Source: a virus. Taken from it: a DNA stretch of 47,356 bases. Position 1 is the first letter of the stretch, and the number at the start of each line of letters is the position of its first letter. The notes below the pieces were generated by a model. That model saw only the letters and a program-made list of their open reading frames with translations. It did not search any database and was not told where the DNA came from. Below are positions 15,568 to 23,808 of the stretch, piece after piece. The position numbers were made by a program, and so were the translations under genes. Where the stretch lies: the IMG/VR virus record IMGVR_UViG_3300042397_000918, positions 1 through 47,356 of that record. One strand, given 5' to 3'.

Positions 15568-15914
15568 GACTGTATTAATTTTTCCACAGATCTGCTTTTT
15601 TTGATCTGCTGATATTGAGCAAAATATTCATTAGTGACTTCGAAATATCTGCTGAATATTTCATCACAGAATGTCTGTACATCACTGATCAACACGGGAT
15701 TTTGGTTAACGTCAAGCAGTACTATGTCTGTGAGTCTGCCTTTGGCGCACAGCATCTCTACAAAAGTCAGCAGGTCCCTGTCAATGCGGAATATGCCACC
15801 ACTGTGGCCATAGTTGAGTTTGGCTTCAGATCTTTCTTTGAGGACTTTTTTCTGGATAGAAAAAGTCTGTTGATAATTGGCAAAATCCAAAGCTGCTTTC
15901 AGCTGCTGTTGCAT
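15564..15914 (-). CDS. small conserved phage protein leading the sugar operon
   Basis: 116-residue protein, first gene of the 12-gene operon. It starts with a helical segment (LKAALDFANYQQTFSIQKKV), then a Gly-containing turn (YGHSGGIFRIDRDLLTFVEML), a strand with acidic residues (DIVLLDVNQNPVLI) and a C-terminal helix ending RSVEKLIQS. I recall this pattern as a conserved unassigned family in T4-like marine phages near structural genes. The start has AGGAG at six bases and lies behind the late promoter at 15943-15950. Function unknown; a structural or assembly role is possible. Confidence 0.72.
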   Translation of the reverse strand: MQQQLKAALDFANYQQTFSIQKKVLKERSEAKLNYGHSGGIFRIDRDLLTFVEMLCAKGRLTDIVLLDVNQNPVLISDVQTFCDEIFSRYFEVTNEYFAQYQQIKKSRSVEKLIQS

Positions 15915-15927
15915 ACATTCTCCTAAT

Positions 15928-15945
15928 ATAAACTGCGTAGTTTAT
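15928..15945. other. perfect 7-bp palindrome overlapping the late promoter
   Basis: ATAAACT at 15928-15934 and AGTTTAT at 15939-15945 are exact reverse complements around a four-base loop (GCGT). The right arm overlaps the TATAAATA box, and the predicted transcription start falls inside the element, so an RNA hairpin would form only in read-through transcripts from the fibre genes. Possible operator or processing site. Confidence 0.4.
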
Positions 15946-15950
15946 TTATA
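15943..15950 (-). promoter_or_regulatory. T4-type late promoter (perfect TATAAATA)
   Basis: Minus-strand TATAAATA in the 55-base gap between the fibre-region gene ending at 15970 and the sugar-operon gene starting at 15914. The expected start of transcription is near 15937, giving a leader of about 22 bases with AGGAG six bases before the ATG. It is the only clear promoter for the 12 overlapping genes downstream. Confidence 0.72.
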
Positions 15951-15969
15951 GGAGTAGGTATGTGTTGAA

Positions 15970-17886
15970 TTAAAAATAGAAGAACAGTCGCATACGGTTA
16001 GTCAGATTCTGCACTATGGTCTGAAGTTGAGCTGCTGGAATATCAGCAGCGGTGGTGCTTAATAACATTGTCACAGCTAAGACATTTGTGCTGCCACTCA
16101 TTTTCAATTGCGCAGATAATTGTTCACCAGAAGTGGGAGCTGAAAATGTTACTGTGCCGAACACAGAGTTCCATCTAGGGTGCCCTATCAGTAGGAATAG
16201 ATCGCATACGTTTTTGTTGGCTCCACCATAAGTACATCTTCGATATGCGTACACTTGAAATGTGTTGACTGTGGCATTTTCATAGATAAATCCAGCGGAC
16301 ACATCCGTTGTCCCACCTGTGGCACGACCAGTTTTACCCCAACCTACGGTTCTGTTAGATCCCGGACGATAGCCAAATGCTGTAAGCGGGCGACTGGTAG
16401 GATAATTGCCTGCGGGATAGTAGACCGGTTGAGTTGGATCCGGTGCTGGGTCATCATTTAAAACGTATACTCCCGGATTTCGCCGATCGGCTGGAATATC
16501 CTGATCACCATATCCGAAAGTTTTCACATAAAAATCACCGTCATATATCGTGGTGGTTTTAGCAACTTGGTATCGAATACTCGGGCCAGGAGTAGGACCC
16601 AACCCAGCAACAGTATTCACGTATTGAGCAAAAAAATCGGAATCATTGGCTGGGATAGTCCAATTTCCCCCTATTGGGAAATTAAAGAGGGCACCACCAC
16701 CGACACTGCCATTAGACACATATTGATCAAACGCTCTGCCGTCGCTTGTTAAGATTCCATCATCGATTCCATCTAACCTGTACGGAGACATAGAAATAGG
16801 CGATGTGTACTCACTGAGATAGTTGTTGAGATCAAACACCAAGCTGTCGAAAAATATTGATGGTGAGTATGTAGCCAGTCCTGCAGGCGGTGTATAATCA
16901 GCTGATATAGCACCTATACCCAATGTGGGCTGTGTTACTGTAAACACTGCGCTGGAGGGAACCATGATTCCTGTTGCATACCGTAGATTACATGATACTG
17001 TGAGTGTGCCGTCTACTAAATCAGCAGGCGGTACAGGATCTGGTCCAAACGCTCTGCTTGGAGGAATACTCACTACTGGATCAGTATATCCGTCTGTGAA
17101 TACCACACGGATTTCACCGTAGGCAGCTGTGCCTGTGGCGTTGTTAGCTACATCAGTTACACGAGCCTGCAACTGTATATTATTAGAACCATAAGGGCTA
17201 GAAGCTGTACCAGTATAATATGTTTGAAATGTACTGGTACAACGATACCAATTTAGGCCATCGCTGGGTGTTGTACCTGTGCCGGGAGTGTTTGCTCCAA
17301 AAATCTGTGTGCCTACTGCTGTTAACAGATTTGACCATGCTGTGTTCTGGGCGGAGGTAGTGCCACCAGTTCTGGCTGCACTAATTCGTATCTGTCCGCC
17401 GCTGTTGAAAAACCAACGAGCTTCGTTGGCGCTGCCGAAATAAAATCCTATCACACAACTCACAGTTCCGTTCCATGCATTAGTTTTGGTCTGCGATATA
17501 GCAGCAGTAACTACACTTTCTCCTGCTGCCACGGTGAATCTATTTGTGGTGATATTGTTGGCCCAATCATCGTACTGCTTCTGTGGCACATCCAGTGTGC
17601 CAGTGTCTGGTGTAAAGGTTGAAGTATATCGAATGGTGTTACCTTCAGCTACCTGAGCTGTGGTAGGATTTGAACCATTGATATGTTTGTAGGCATTAAT
17701 CACATCGTATCGAAGGTTAGCCCATTCGTTGATAGTGACCTTGTTGCCTTCTGCTACAGCAACACTGTTGATTCGTGCCTGTTGGCCCCAACCAAAATTT
17801 CCGGAACCACTACCTAAAATGGAAACCATCTTGTTTCTGATATCGTTGTAATCTGCTTGGATTATTTTGCTATTAACAGCTGGCAT
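15970..17886 (-). CDS. virion structural protein, long paralogue
   Basis: 638-residue probable tail-associated structural protein. Its first 310 residues parallel the whole of the upstream 311-residue protein: an N-terminal helix followed by ILGSGSGNFGWGQ, a YDVINAYKHING segment, RWFFNSGGQIRISA, and VDGTLTVSCN near the end of the shared part. The remaining 330 residues are unique, Gly/Pro/Tyr-rich and beta-like (YVKTFGYGDQDIPADRR, WGKTGRATGGTTD), ending in a helical LQTIVQNLTNRMRLFFYF tail. The FFNSGGQIR pattern is one I recall from T4-like cyanophage virion proteins. There is no Shine-Dalgarno before the ATG at 17886. Exact virion position unknown. Confidence 0.7.
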   Translation of the reverse strand: MPAVNSKIIQADYNDIRNKMVSILGSGSGNFGWGQQARINSVAVAEGNKVTINEWANLRYDVINAYKHINGSNPTTAQVAEGNTIRYTSTFTPDTGTLDVPQKQYDDWANNITTNRFTVAAGESVVTAAISQTKTNAWNGTVSCVIGFYFGSANEARWFFNSGGQIRISAARTGGTTSAQNTAWSNLLTAVGTQIFGANTPGTGTTPSDGLNWYRCTSTFQTYYTGTASSPYGSNNIQLQARVTDVANNATGTAAYGEIRVVFTDGYTDPVVSIPPSRAFGPDPVPPADLVDGTLTVSCNLRYATGIMVPSSAVFTVTQPTLGIGAISADYTPPAGLATYSPSIFFDSLVFDLNNYLSEYTSPISMSPYRLDGIDDGILTSDGRAFDQYVSNGSVGGGALFNFPIGGNWTIPANDSDFFAQYVNTVAGLGPTPGPSIRYQVAKTTTIYDGDFYVKTFGYGDQDIPADRRNPGVYVLNDDPAPDPTQPVYYPAGNYPTSRPLTAFGYRPGSNRTVGWGKTGRATGGTTDVSAGFIYENATVNTFQVYAYRRCTYGGANKNVCDLFLLIGHPRWNSVFGTVTFSAPTSGEQLSAQLKMSGSTNVLAVTMLLSTTAADIPAAQLQTIVQNLTNRMRLFFYF

Positions 17887-17891
17887 AGGAA

Positions 17892-17899
17892 TATTTACT
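17892..17899 (-). promoter_or_regulatory. weak late-promoter-like motif (AGTAAATA)
   Basis: AGTAAATA matches TATAAATA at six of eight positions in a 16-base intergenic gap. Expected transcription start would coincide with the A of the ATG at 17886, which has no Shine-Dalgarno. A leaderless transcript is conceivable, but the match is weak and chance is a real alternative. Confidence 0.25.
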
Positions 17900-17902
17900 T
17901 AA

Positions 17903-18838
17903 TTAACTGGCGGAGATAGCAGAAAGTGAATATGTTGGACTGGTTACAGTAAACGTTCCGCTCGGCTGTAACTGACCTGACGCTTTTAATTCTTGTACAG
18001 AAATTGTCAATGTTCCGTCTACTGTATCGCCTGGCGGGAATCCCGCAGCTGATGGAACGAACCCAGTCGTAGGTACGGGATCCGGAACCGGATCAACATA
18101 TGAATCTAAAAGAGTGATCCTAATTAAAATCTGTGTTGCTGTTCCGGAAGAATTATCAGATACATTGCAACTGGCTTCTAATCTATAACTGTTAGCAGAA
18201 TAAGGTGTGCTGAGACTGTTGGTATAAAACTGTTGATAGGAATTGGTCAATGTATAAAAATTTACGTTTGGATTAGTATCAGCTCCAAAAGACACTGTGC
18301 CTACACTGGCCAAAAAATTCTTCCAAGCATTTACTTGAGGAGTAGCTGACCCGCCTGTGATCTGAGAAGATGCTCTAATTTTTCCGCCACTGTTAAAAAA
18401 ATATCTTGCAGCGGCAGCAGTTAAAAATGTCACAGTTATCACTGTCTGCGCCTGTGTGCTCCATGCACTGCTATAAGTAACATTGCCCACGGCAGCAACT
18501 GCTGATTGATTCCCGGCTATGTTAAATCTATTTGCTACCGCCTGCTCCATTAGAATGTCATAGTTGGTATTAGGAGAACTCACTCCATACCCTATAGGAT
18601 CTCCTACGTTTACTGTGGCTATCGCTGGCACAACTCCGTCTTGATGCAATCGAATATTGATAATATCGTATCGCAGCGCATCCCACTGTGCTTTAGTTAT
18701 AGTGTTGCCGGTAAACACATCAGCAGATTGCACAGTCTGCCCGTAGCCTCTAGTAGTGGACCCTGTGCCTAATATAGATTGAGCTTTGTCTTGTATGGCG
18801 ACAAACTGGGATGCCAGTATGTTTGTACCTAAAGTCAT
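17903..18838 (-). CDS. virion structural protein, short paralogue
   Basis: 311-residue protein homologous to the N-terminal half of the next gene: SILGTGSTTRGYGQ, a LRYDIINIRLHQDG segment, a DILMEQAVANRFNIAG motif, RYFFNSGGKIRASS, and VDGTLTISVQELKASG close to the C-terminus. It lacks the 330-residue extension of its paralogue. The composition is rich in Thr, Ser, Ala and Asn with few charged residues, as in fibre and tail-surface proteins. The ATG overlaps the preceding fibre stop by one base (TAATG). The pair probably arose by tandem duplication. Role in the virion not known. Confidence 0.7.
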   Translation of the reverse strand: MTLGTNILASQFVAIQDKAQSILGTGSTTRGYGQTVQSADVFTGNTITKAQWDALRYDIINIRLHQDGVVPAIATVNVGDPIGYGVSSPNTNYDILMEQAVANRFNIAGNQSAVAAVGNVTYSSAWSTQAQTVITVTFLTAAAARYFFNSGGKIRASSQITGGSATPQVNAWKNFLASVGTVSFGADTNPNVNFYTLTNSYQQFYTNSLSTPYSANSYRLEASCNVSDNSSGTATQILIRITLLDSYVDPVPDPVPTTGFVPSAAGFPPGDTVDGTLTISVQELKASGQLQPSGTFTVTSPTYSLSAISAS

Positions 18839-20640
18839 TACAGTACCAATGCCTCGATAATTTTTACGCCTTCGTTGTCATTGCTTTCTAATGCTACTGC
18901 AAAAACACCGCTGGAGTGAGGGACTGCGATCATTGCACAACCGCCGTCAGTTGCAATTAGATCATCACCTTTTTTCACCCGACCAATCACTTTAACTGGC
19001 ACACGCCCTTTTAGAGCAATATATGTTCCGCCTTCCAAATCCTTGTTCATCATAAATGCTGGATTTGTACTTACTACACCGATTGCACGTTTACCCCATG
19101 CACATGCTGTAACTTCTTTTTCGCCGCCAATCATAACCACTGTGCCTGCTTCATATTCTGCATCGGCCAAGTATTTCTCTGCTAAGTCAGCATATCGAGC
19201 TGCGGTAGCTGTACCGTTAAAAATGTTAGCAGTGATATTACCACTAACATCTCTGCCTACTATACTGTAAGCAGTGGCTGTGAGTCTAGCAGTTCTATAG
19301 TGAGTGCTGGCGGTGCCATCAAACCATGTAGGATCTGCTCTAGCGTCTGTGCGATCAAGAAATGTTCTATCTACTTTGTCTGCTATACCTACAAATTGAT
19401 TTGCTAATATATTACCACTGCTGTTTCGAACTGCTACTGTGGCCACTGCTGTGCCTGGCACTGTAGCACTACCTTCTAATCCGTTAAGAGTACCGGAGTC
19501 TGCCGCAGTGGTAGCTGAACCTGTAATCGATCCAGTTAATGTCCCTACGATGTTCGCTCCAGCAAAACCTATCTGCTTGGTAGCTGCATTGATCATAACG
19601 TTGTTGTCGTCGGCTAATACATTACCTTTATGACTGCCTGTGGTATTACCTGTGACCGCTCCTACCAATGCGCCTCTAAATGTAGTAGCATATACATCGC
19701 TCCACGCCAACGCAGATGAACCCAAAGTATATGCATTTCCAACTCCAGGAACTACGCCAGTGGGTCTTACAATCGCAATATCTCTTTCGTCTGTGGTTTC
19801 AGTGACTGTGATTCTAAAAGTAATATCGTTGCCGAGACGGTTTTCAACAATAACATCATTGCCGCCTTCTACGCGGATTCTAAGATCATTGCCGTCGCCT
19901 ACTTGAAAGCCAGGATCTTTAAAACTAACTTCTGAATTAAATGAGCTTTCACCTGTCTTAATATATTGATCAGCTGTGAAGCCGCCTAGTTTAGTAGCGT
20001 TTGATGCTGTTCCCCAAAAGGTAAAATCGTCGGTGGAAACACCAGTCTGTGATTTAGCCAGGGTGACACCTTTCTTTATAACTGTGAAATCATCTATGGT
20101 GTTTTTACTGTTGTCAAGGGTAAACGCAGTCTTGCTGACCACTGCTATAGTTTTATTATCTGATATAACTTTTAATATTGTATGTGGGCCTTCTGCGGTA
20201 CTGATAGTACCATAAACCACTGCAGGACTTATTATCGAAGTGCCTAAGTCTGGACTGGCAATTGGTCCAATCAGGGTGAAATCTGTGCCAGTATAAGTGT
20301 ATAGTTGTTTGGCTCCTGTATCCCACCAAAAGTCACCTGCTACCAACCCGCTTGGAGCTGTGGCGCTGGCTTCTGCACCGCCTGCGACTTTGAATCTGGC
20401 ACCATCATAGAATTTCAGTTTCTTGGCAGCTGTATCAAACCAAATTTGTCCGGTTACAGATTTTGGTGGCGCTGTAGTATTGGCGAAATTTTCCAACAGG
20501 TGCACAAAATTCTCATTTTGTACTTCGCCGTAACCTGCGTAATTCTTACCAACTAATCTTAGATCAGTAGTGGTGTCGATTGTGCCGTCAGCTACAGACG
20601 TTAAAAACACACCGTTAAATTTATTGACTTCATATGCCAT
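18838..20640 (-). CDS. tail fibre protein A, peptidase G2-like C-terminus
   Basis: 600-residue tail fibre. Residues 1-125 are the module shared with three other fibres in this window: NKFNGVFLTSVADGTID, LVGKNYAGYGEVQNENF, HLLENFA, GQIWFDTAAKKLKFYDG and YTGTDFTLIGP. The middle has collagen-like Gly/Thr/Ala repeats (GAVTGNTTGSHKGNV, GTLTGSITGSATTA) and a TDERDIAIVRPTG segment. The last 120 residues (ADLAEKYLADAEYEAGTVV, IGVVSTNPAFMMN, GRVPVKVIGRVKKGD) resemble the C-terminal beta domain of the peptidase G2/IMC group found on phage appendages; autocleavage is not demonstrated. Translation is supported by AGGGG nine bases before the ATG and a late-promoter-like box at 20663. Confidence 0.8.
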   Translation of the reverse strand: MAYEVNKFNGVFLTSVADGTIDTTTDLRLVGKNYAGYGEVQNENFVHLLENFANTTAPPKSVTGQIWFDTAAKKLKFYDGARFKVAGGAEASATAPSGLVAGDFWWDTGAKQLYTYTGTDFTLIGPIASPDLGTSIISPAVVYGTISTAEGPHTILKVISDNKTIAVVSKTAFTLDNSKNTIDDFTVIKKGVTLAKSQTGVSTDDFTFWGTASNATKLGGFTADQYIKTGESSFNSEVSFKDPGFQVGDGNDLRIRVEGGNDVIVENRLGNDITFRITVTETTDERDIAIVRPTGVVPGVGNAYTLGSSALAWSDVYATTFRGALVGAVTGNTTGSHKGNVLADDNNVMINAATKQIGFAGANIVGTLTGSITGSATTAADSGTLNGLEGSATVPGTAVATVAVRNSSGNILANQFVGIADKVDRTFLDRTDARADPTWFDGTASTHYRTARLTATAYSIVGRDVSGNITANIFNGTATAARYADLAEKYLADAEYEAGTVVMIGGEKEVTACAWGKRAIGVVSTNPAFMMNKDLEGGTYIALKGRVPVKVIGRVKKGDDLIATDGGCAMIAVPHSSGVFAVALESNDNEGVKIIEALVL

Positions 20641-20662
20641 GCTGTTAGCCCCTAATATCTTG

Positions 20663-20670
20663 TATTTATT
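20663..20670 (-). promoter_or_regulatory. putative late promoter (AATAAATA)
   Basis: Minus-strand AATAAATA, one mismatch from TATAAATA, in the gap between the genes ending at 20675 and starting at 20640. The expected transcript start near 20657 gives a 17-base leader containing AGGGG. The flank (AATAAATACAAGAT) closely matches the box at 28433 (AATAAATACATGAT), suggesting a phage-specific variant. Confidence 0.5.
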
Positions 20671-20674
20671 GCTG

Positions 20675-21031
20675 TCATGCTATACGAGCTGCTGCGGCTT
20701 CGCGCTGCTGCTCGAGTTGTATATACTCTGCATCCGATAGACTGGTGGCAATATTCAGTGCTTTCTGTCTAATATGCCGCAAAATCTTCCAATCCGTGCT
20801 GTTTAAAAATTCTCTTTCTACTGCATTTTTCTGTTGCTGTTCTTTTGCAGACAGACTGTAATCCGGATTTGCTATTACCGTTTGTGTTCCTACATCGAAT
20901 TTATGAGTAGTGGAGCTTATGTTGTCATACTGCTCGTCTGTAATTTCAGCTATTGTTACCGAAGAAGGAACATTCGGCATATAATTTAATACACTTATTA
21001 CATTATTATTTTCAATACACACGTAATACAT
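20675..21031 (-). CDS. tail fibre assembly-like protein
   Basis: 118-residue protein. A short N-terminal beta region (MYYVCIENNNVISVLNYMP) is followed by a helical C-terminal half with REFLNSTDWKILRHIRQKAL and LSDAEYIQLEQQREAA. That C-terminal pattern (D-W, then R-x-x-x-A, then LSD-x-EY) is characteristic of phage tail-fibre assembly proteins and related chaperone-like domains. It starts at 21031 with GGAG seven bases upstream; the frame is open to a TTG at 21043, inside the preceding fibre gene. It lies between fibre B and fibre A, two bases after the fibre B stop. It could chaperone a neighbouring fibre; alternatively it is a small structural protein. Confidence 0.6.
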   Translation of the reverse strand: MYYVCIENNNVISVLNYMPNVPSSVTIAEITDEQYDNISSTTHKFDVGTQTVIANPDYSLSAKEQQQKNAVEREFLNSTDWKILRHIRQKALNIATSLSDAEYIQLEQQREAAAARIA

Positions 21032-21033
21032 TA

Positions 21034-23790
21034 TTATCTCCAAATAGCCAAATAGTTTGCTGCCGGGGTCGAACGTTGTTCAGTGTTTTGCACATATACC
21101 CTAATTCGATTACCTAAATTACTCCACGTGCAACGCATAGAATCGTCACTGTTGACTCCTCCGGCGTAATGAATAACCGCAATCGACGGCATAAATGCTA
21201 CTAAGTTTGCCATTGACTTCCCTGCTGGCGGAAATACATCAAAATAGTTTGCACTGTCATTCCATGAACCTACTTGATTAGTAAATCCTGAAGTACTGTA
21301 AATTGTATTGCCCGATGTTATTGTATAATTTGGAATACTGTTTACATAATTTATTATTGCTGCTGCAGACACTTGATCTGGTTCATCGATTTCACCAAAC
21401 ACTTTAATACATGCTACCAGTGCAACGTTTCTTGGTCTTGTTGCTCCGTATGAAAATCCCGAAGTTCCCAAATTAAGCGGTGTATTTGCACTTACATAGG
21501 ATAGCATTATATTTGGATACGAGTCCGTAGATATCTGATCCATGCCTACTTCCACGTTAAATTGTGGATCTACCGGACCAGAAGTTCCGCCCGGATAATT
21601 ATTTCTGCCGATAATACTAGAAGTATTGAAACTTCCATAATTTGGATCGGTAACATTAATTGTACCCTTTTGGAAAGTGCCAACTCCTCTACCGGAGTCA
21701 ACTCCCCGACCACCATCCCAACTTCTAATAAATTCTCCTCTTAGATCTGGTAGTCTAAACGTGTTTCCAGATCCACCGTAGGTATATCCAATCTTAGAAA
21801 ATAACAACGAGAATGCTGTTGTAGATAACGAAGCCCCGTCACACGTCATCCAACCCACTGGAATAGTGGCAGAGGGATAATACAGTATTGCTCCTACCGG
21901 AGCTCCGGAGTTTGGATCGCTGGCTTCTACTACAATATTTTGTGTGCCATCAAATGCTACACCGTTAATTGTTCTAGGTGTTTGCAATCTAGTTGCTGTT
22001 CCAGCATTACCTGTAATATTGCCAGTAACATTTCCTGTTAGGTTAGCAGAGACTGTTCCCGCTGCAAAATTTCCGCTGGCATCTCTTGCAACAACTTTAG
22101 ATGCAGTGTTTGTCGAGGTAGCATCTACAGATATCGTCACTGGTACTGAAGAATTAAAGAAATTCACACTACCACTGGTAGTGGTATTGGCCATATTAAT
22201 AAAGCTGCCTTTGTTCAGCTGCTCTAAGATCAATGGTTCCCATATTGGACCGCCAGGTCTTGCTCTCAATACTGAATTATCTGCACCTAATCCTAAGAAT
22301 CCTGTGACTCCCACAGATTGTTGAACTGCAATCGCACCCAGACCGCCACCGACAAGATTAGTGGCATTAGTGGACAATGTTGCTGTAGCAGCATTTCCAA
22401 ATAAATTGTTAGCATAGATACCATTGAACTTATAGCCGGCGATACCGAGGTTGGTATTATTATCGCCTATCACTGCCGGAGCATTCGGGCCGCCAAGACT
22501 CAATGATGTTGCAGAATCTATAAAGTTAATATCGGGACCGCTGCCACCCATATCAAAATTCAATCGACCTGTTGTTGATCTAATTGTCGGGGTACTAGAG
22601 TCTACAAATACTCTCAGTTGTGTTCCGCTGCCTACAAATATTCCACTGTCGTTTACGGTTAAAGAACTCAGCGTTCCTACCTGTGTCAACGCACTCAGTG
22701 TCACAGAATTATTGATAGCATTACCAGTTAATGTTTCTGCGCTGGCAGCAACTGTGATGTTTCTAGTACCGTCAAAATTCACACCATTTATACTTCGTTC
22801 TGTGGCCAATCTTGTGGCTGTGGCAGCGTTACCTGTAAGTTGTGATCCCACAAATTGATTAGCCTGTACAGTATTAAATGTACTCACCCCACTGCTGGCA
22901 GTGACATTACCTGTAAGATCGCCTACAAAAGTTGCACTGATAGTACCGGCTGAAAATCCACCTTCTGAATTTCGTGCTACTACCTTGCCTAATAAATTTG
23001 CAGATGAAGCATCTACACTCCATGTACGCTCTACGCTGCCATCAAAATCAGAACCTGCAATATAGGTACCTTTTTTCAACGTATTAGTAGTATTGGCAGT
23101 GACAGTGATATTCGATGAAGCATTAAATGGCACGCCGTTGATTAATCTTGCGGTAGCCAACTGATCTGCTGTGGCAGCATTGCCTGTGATGCTGCCATTT
23201 ATTTTAGCAGTCTCGGATAAATTTATACCTGCCTGTAGAACATTGCTGAATCCAGTTACTGAATTACTAGGATTAATAACAAATGCCGAGGCAGTACAAA
23301 TAGCAAATGCTGTGCCGTTGGTTTCTAAAAAGATCACCGGGCGTGGATCGCCTGCGGTGTTATCCAACGATCCCGATCTAGCTCTTGTTGATCCAAATCC
23401 TTCTACAGCTTCGGGACCTATAAATCTCCATTCTGTGCCAGTATAGACAAACAGTTGGTTAACTGGAGTTTTCAGCCATAACGCACCTTTGTTATTGTTG
23501 GTAGGTGTTGTGGCACTGACTGAAGCTGCTCCGATAGGATTCCACTGTGTGCCATCGTAGGCGTAGGCAGTGGCATCCGTGGTGTTGAACCATATCTGCC
23601 CGACAATCGGTCTAGAAGGCGGAGCCGAGTTGGCAAAATTTTCTAAGAGAAACAGAAAATTTTCATTCTGTGTTTCGCCATAGCCTACATAGTTTCTACC
23701 TACTAAGCCGAGACTGGTGGTGGTATCTAATGTGCCGTCATCCAGCACTATTAGTTCTTCGCCACTAAACTTATTAATTACATAGGCCAT
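21034..23790 (-). CDS. tail fibre protein B with tail-collar domain
   Basis: 918-residue tail fibre. Residues 1-130 are the shared N-terminal module (LVGRNYVGYGETQNENF, LLENFANSAPP, GQIWFNTT, YTGTEWRFIGPE). The shaft carries repeated units with GNAATATRLATERSINGV, FDGTRNITVAA and related copies, as in phage tail-fibre repeat families. A tail-collar domain starts near residue 625 (GAPVGAILYYPSATIPVGWM, then CDGASLSTTAF and TFRLPDLRGEFIRSWD). The last 200 residues form a Ser/Asn/Tyr-rich tip (VACIKVFGEIDEPD onward) that ends ANYLAIWR. AGGAG eight bases upstream supports the start. This and fibre D are the best candidates for the receptor-binding fibre; the host receptor is unknown. Confidence 0.88.
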   Translation of the reverse strand: MAYVINKFSGEELIVLDDGTLDTTTSLGLVGRNYVGYGETQNENFLFLLENFANSAPPSRPIVGQIWFNTTDATAYAYDGTQWNPIGAASVSATTPTNNNKGALWLKTPVNQLFVYTGTEWRFIGPEAVEGFGSTRARSGSLDNTAGDPRPVIFLETNGTAFAICTASAFVINPSNSVTGFSNVLQAGINLSETAKINGSITGNAATADQLATARLINGVPFNASSNITVTANTTNTLKKGTYIAGSDFDGSVERTWSVDASSANLLGKVVARNSEGGFSAGTISATFVGDLTGNVTASSGVSTFNTVQANQFVGSQLTGNAATATRLATERSINGVNFDGTRNITVAASAETLTGNAINNSVTLSALTQVGTLSSLTVNDSGIFVGSGTQLRVFVDSSTPTIRSTTGRLNFDMGGSGPDINFIDSATSLSLGGPNAPAVIGDNNTNLGIAGYKFNGIYANNLFGNAATATLSTNATNLVGGGLGAIAVQQSVGVTGFLGLGADNSVLRARPGGPIWEPLILEQLNKGSFINMANTTTSGSVNFFNSSVPVTISVDATSTNTASKVVARDASGNFAAGTVSANLTGNVTGNITGNAGTATRLQTPRTINGVAFDGTQNIVVEASDPNSGAPVGAILYYPSATIPVGWMTCDGASLSTTAFSLLFSKIGYTYGGSGNTFRLPDLRGEFIRSWDGGRGVDSGRGVGTFQKGTINVTDPNYGSFNTSSIIGRNNYPGGTSGPVDPQFNVEVGMDQISTDSYPNIMLSYVSANTPLNLGTSGFSYGATRPRNVALVACIKVFGEIDEPDQVSAAAIINYVNSIPNYTITSGNTIYSTSGFTNQVGSWNDSANYFDVFPPAGKSMANLVAFMPSIAVIHYAGGVNSDDSMRCTWSNLGNRIRVYVQNTEQRSTPAANYLAIWR

Positions 23791-23808
23791 TTAGCCGCTC
23801 CTAATTCA

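Noticed and set aside
22451-22858. 135-residue plus-strand frame, and similar plus-strand frames through the fibre region
   Set aside because: Antisense shadows of Thr/Ala/Gly-rich fibre repeats; hydrophobic translations reflect the opposite-strand codons.
21900-23200. Direct DNA repeats or CRISPR-like array in fibre B
   Set aside because: Recurrent GCTGTNGCAGCATTNCCTGT-like strings are degenerate codons for the repeated GNAATA protein motif, with irregular spacing.
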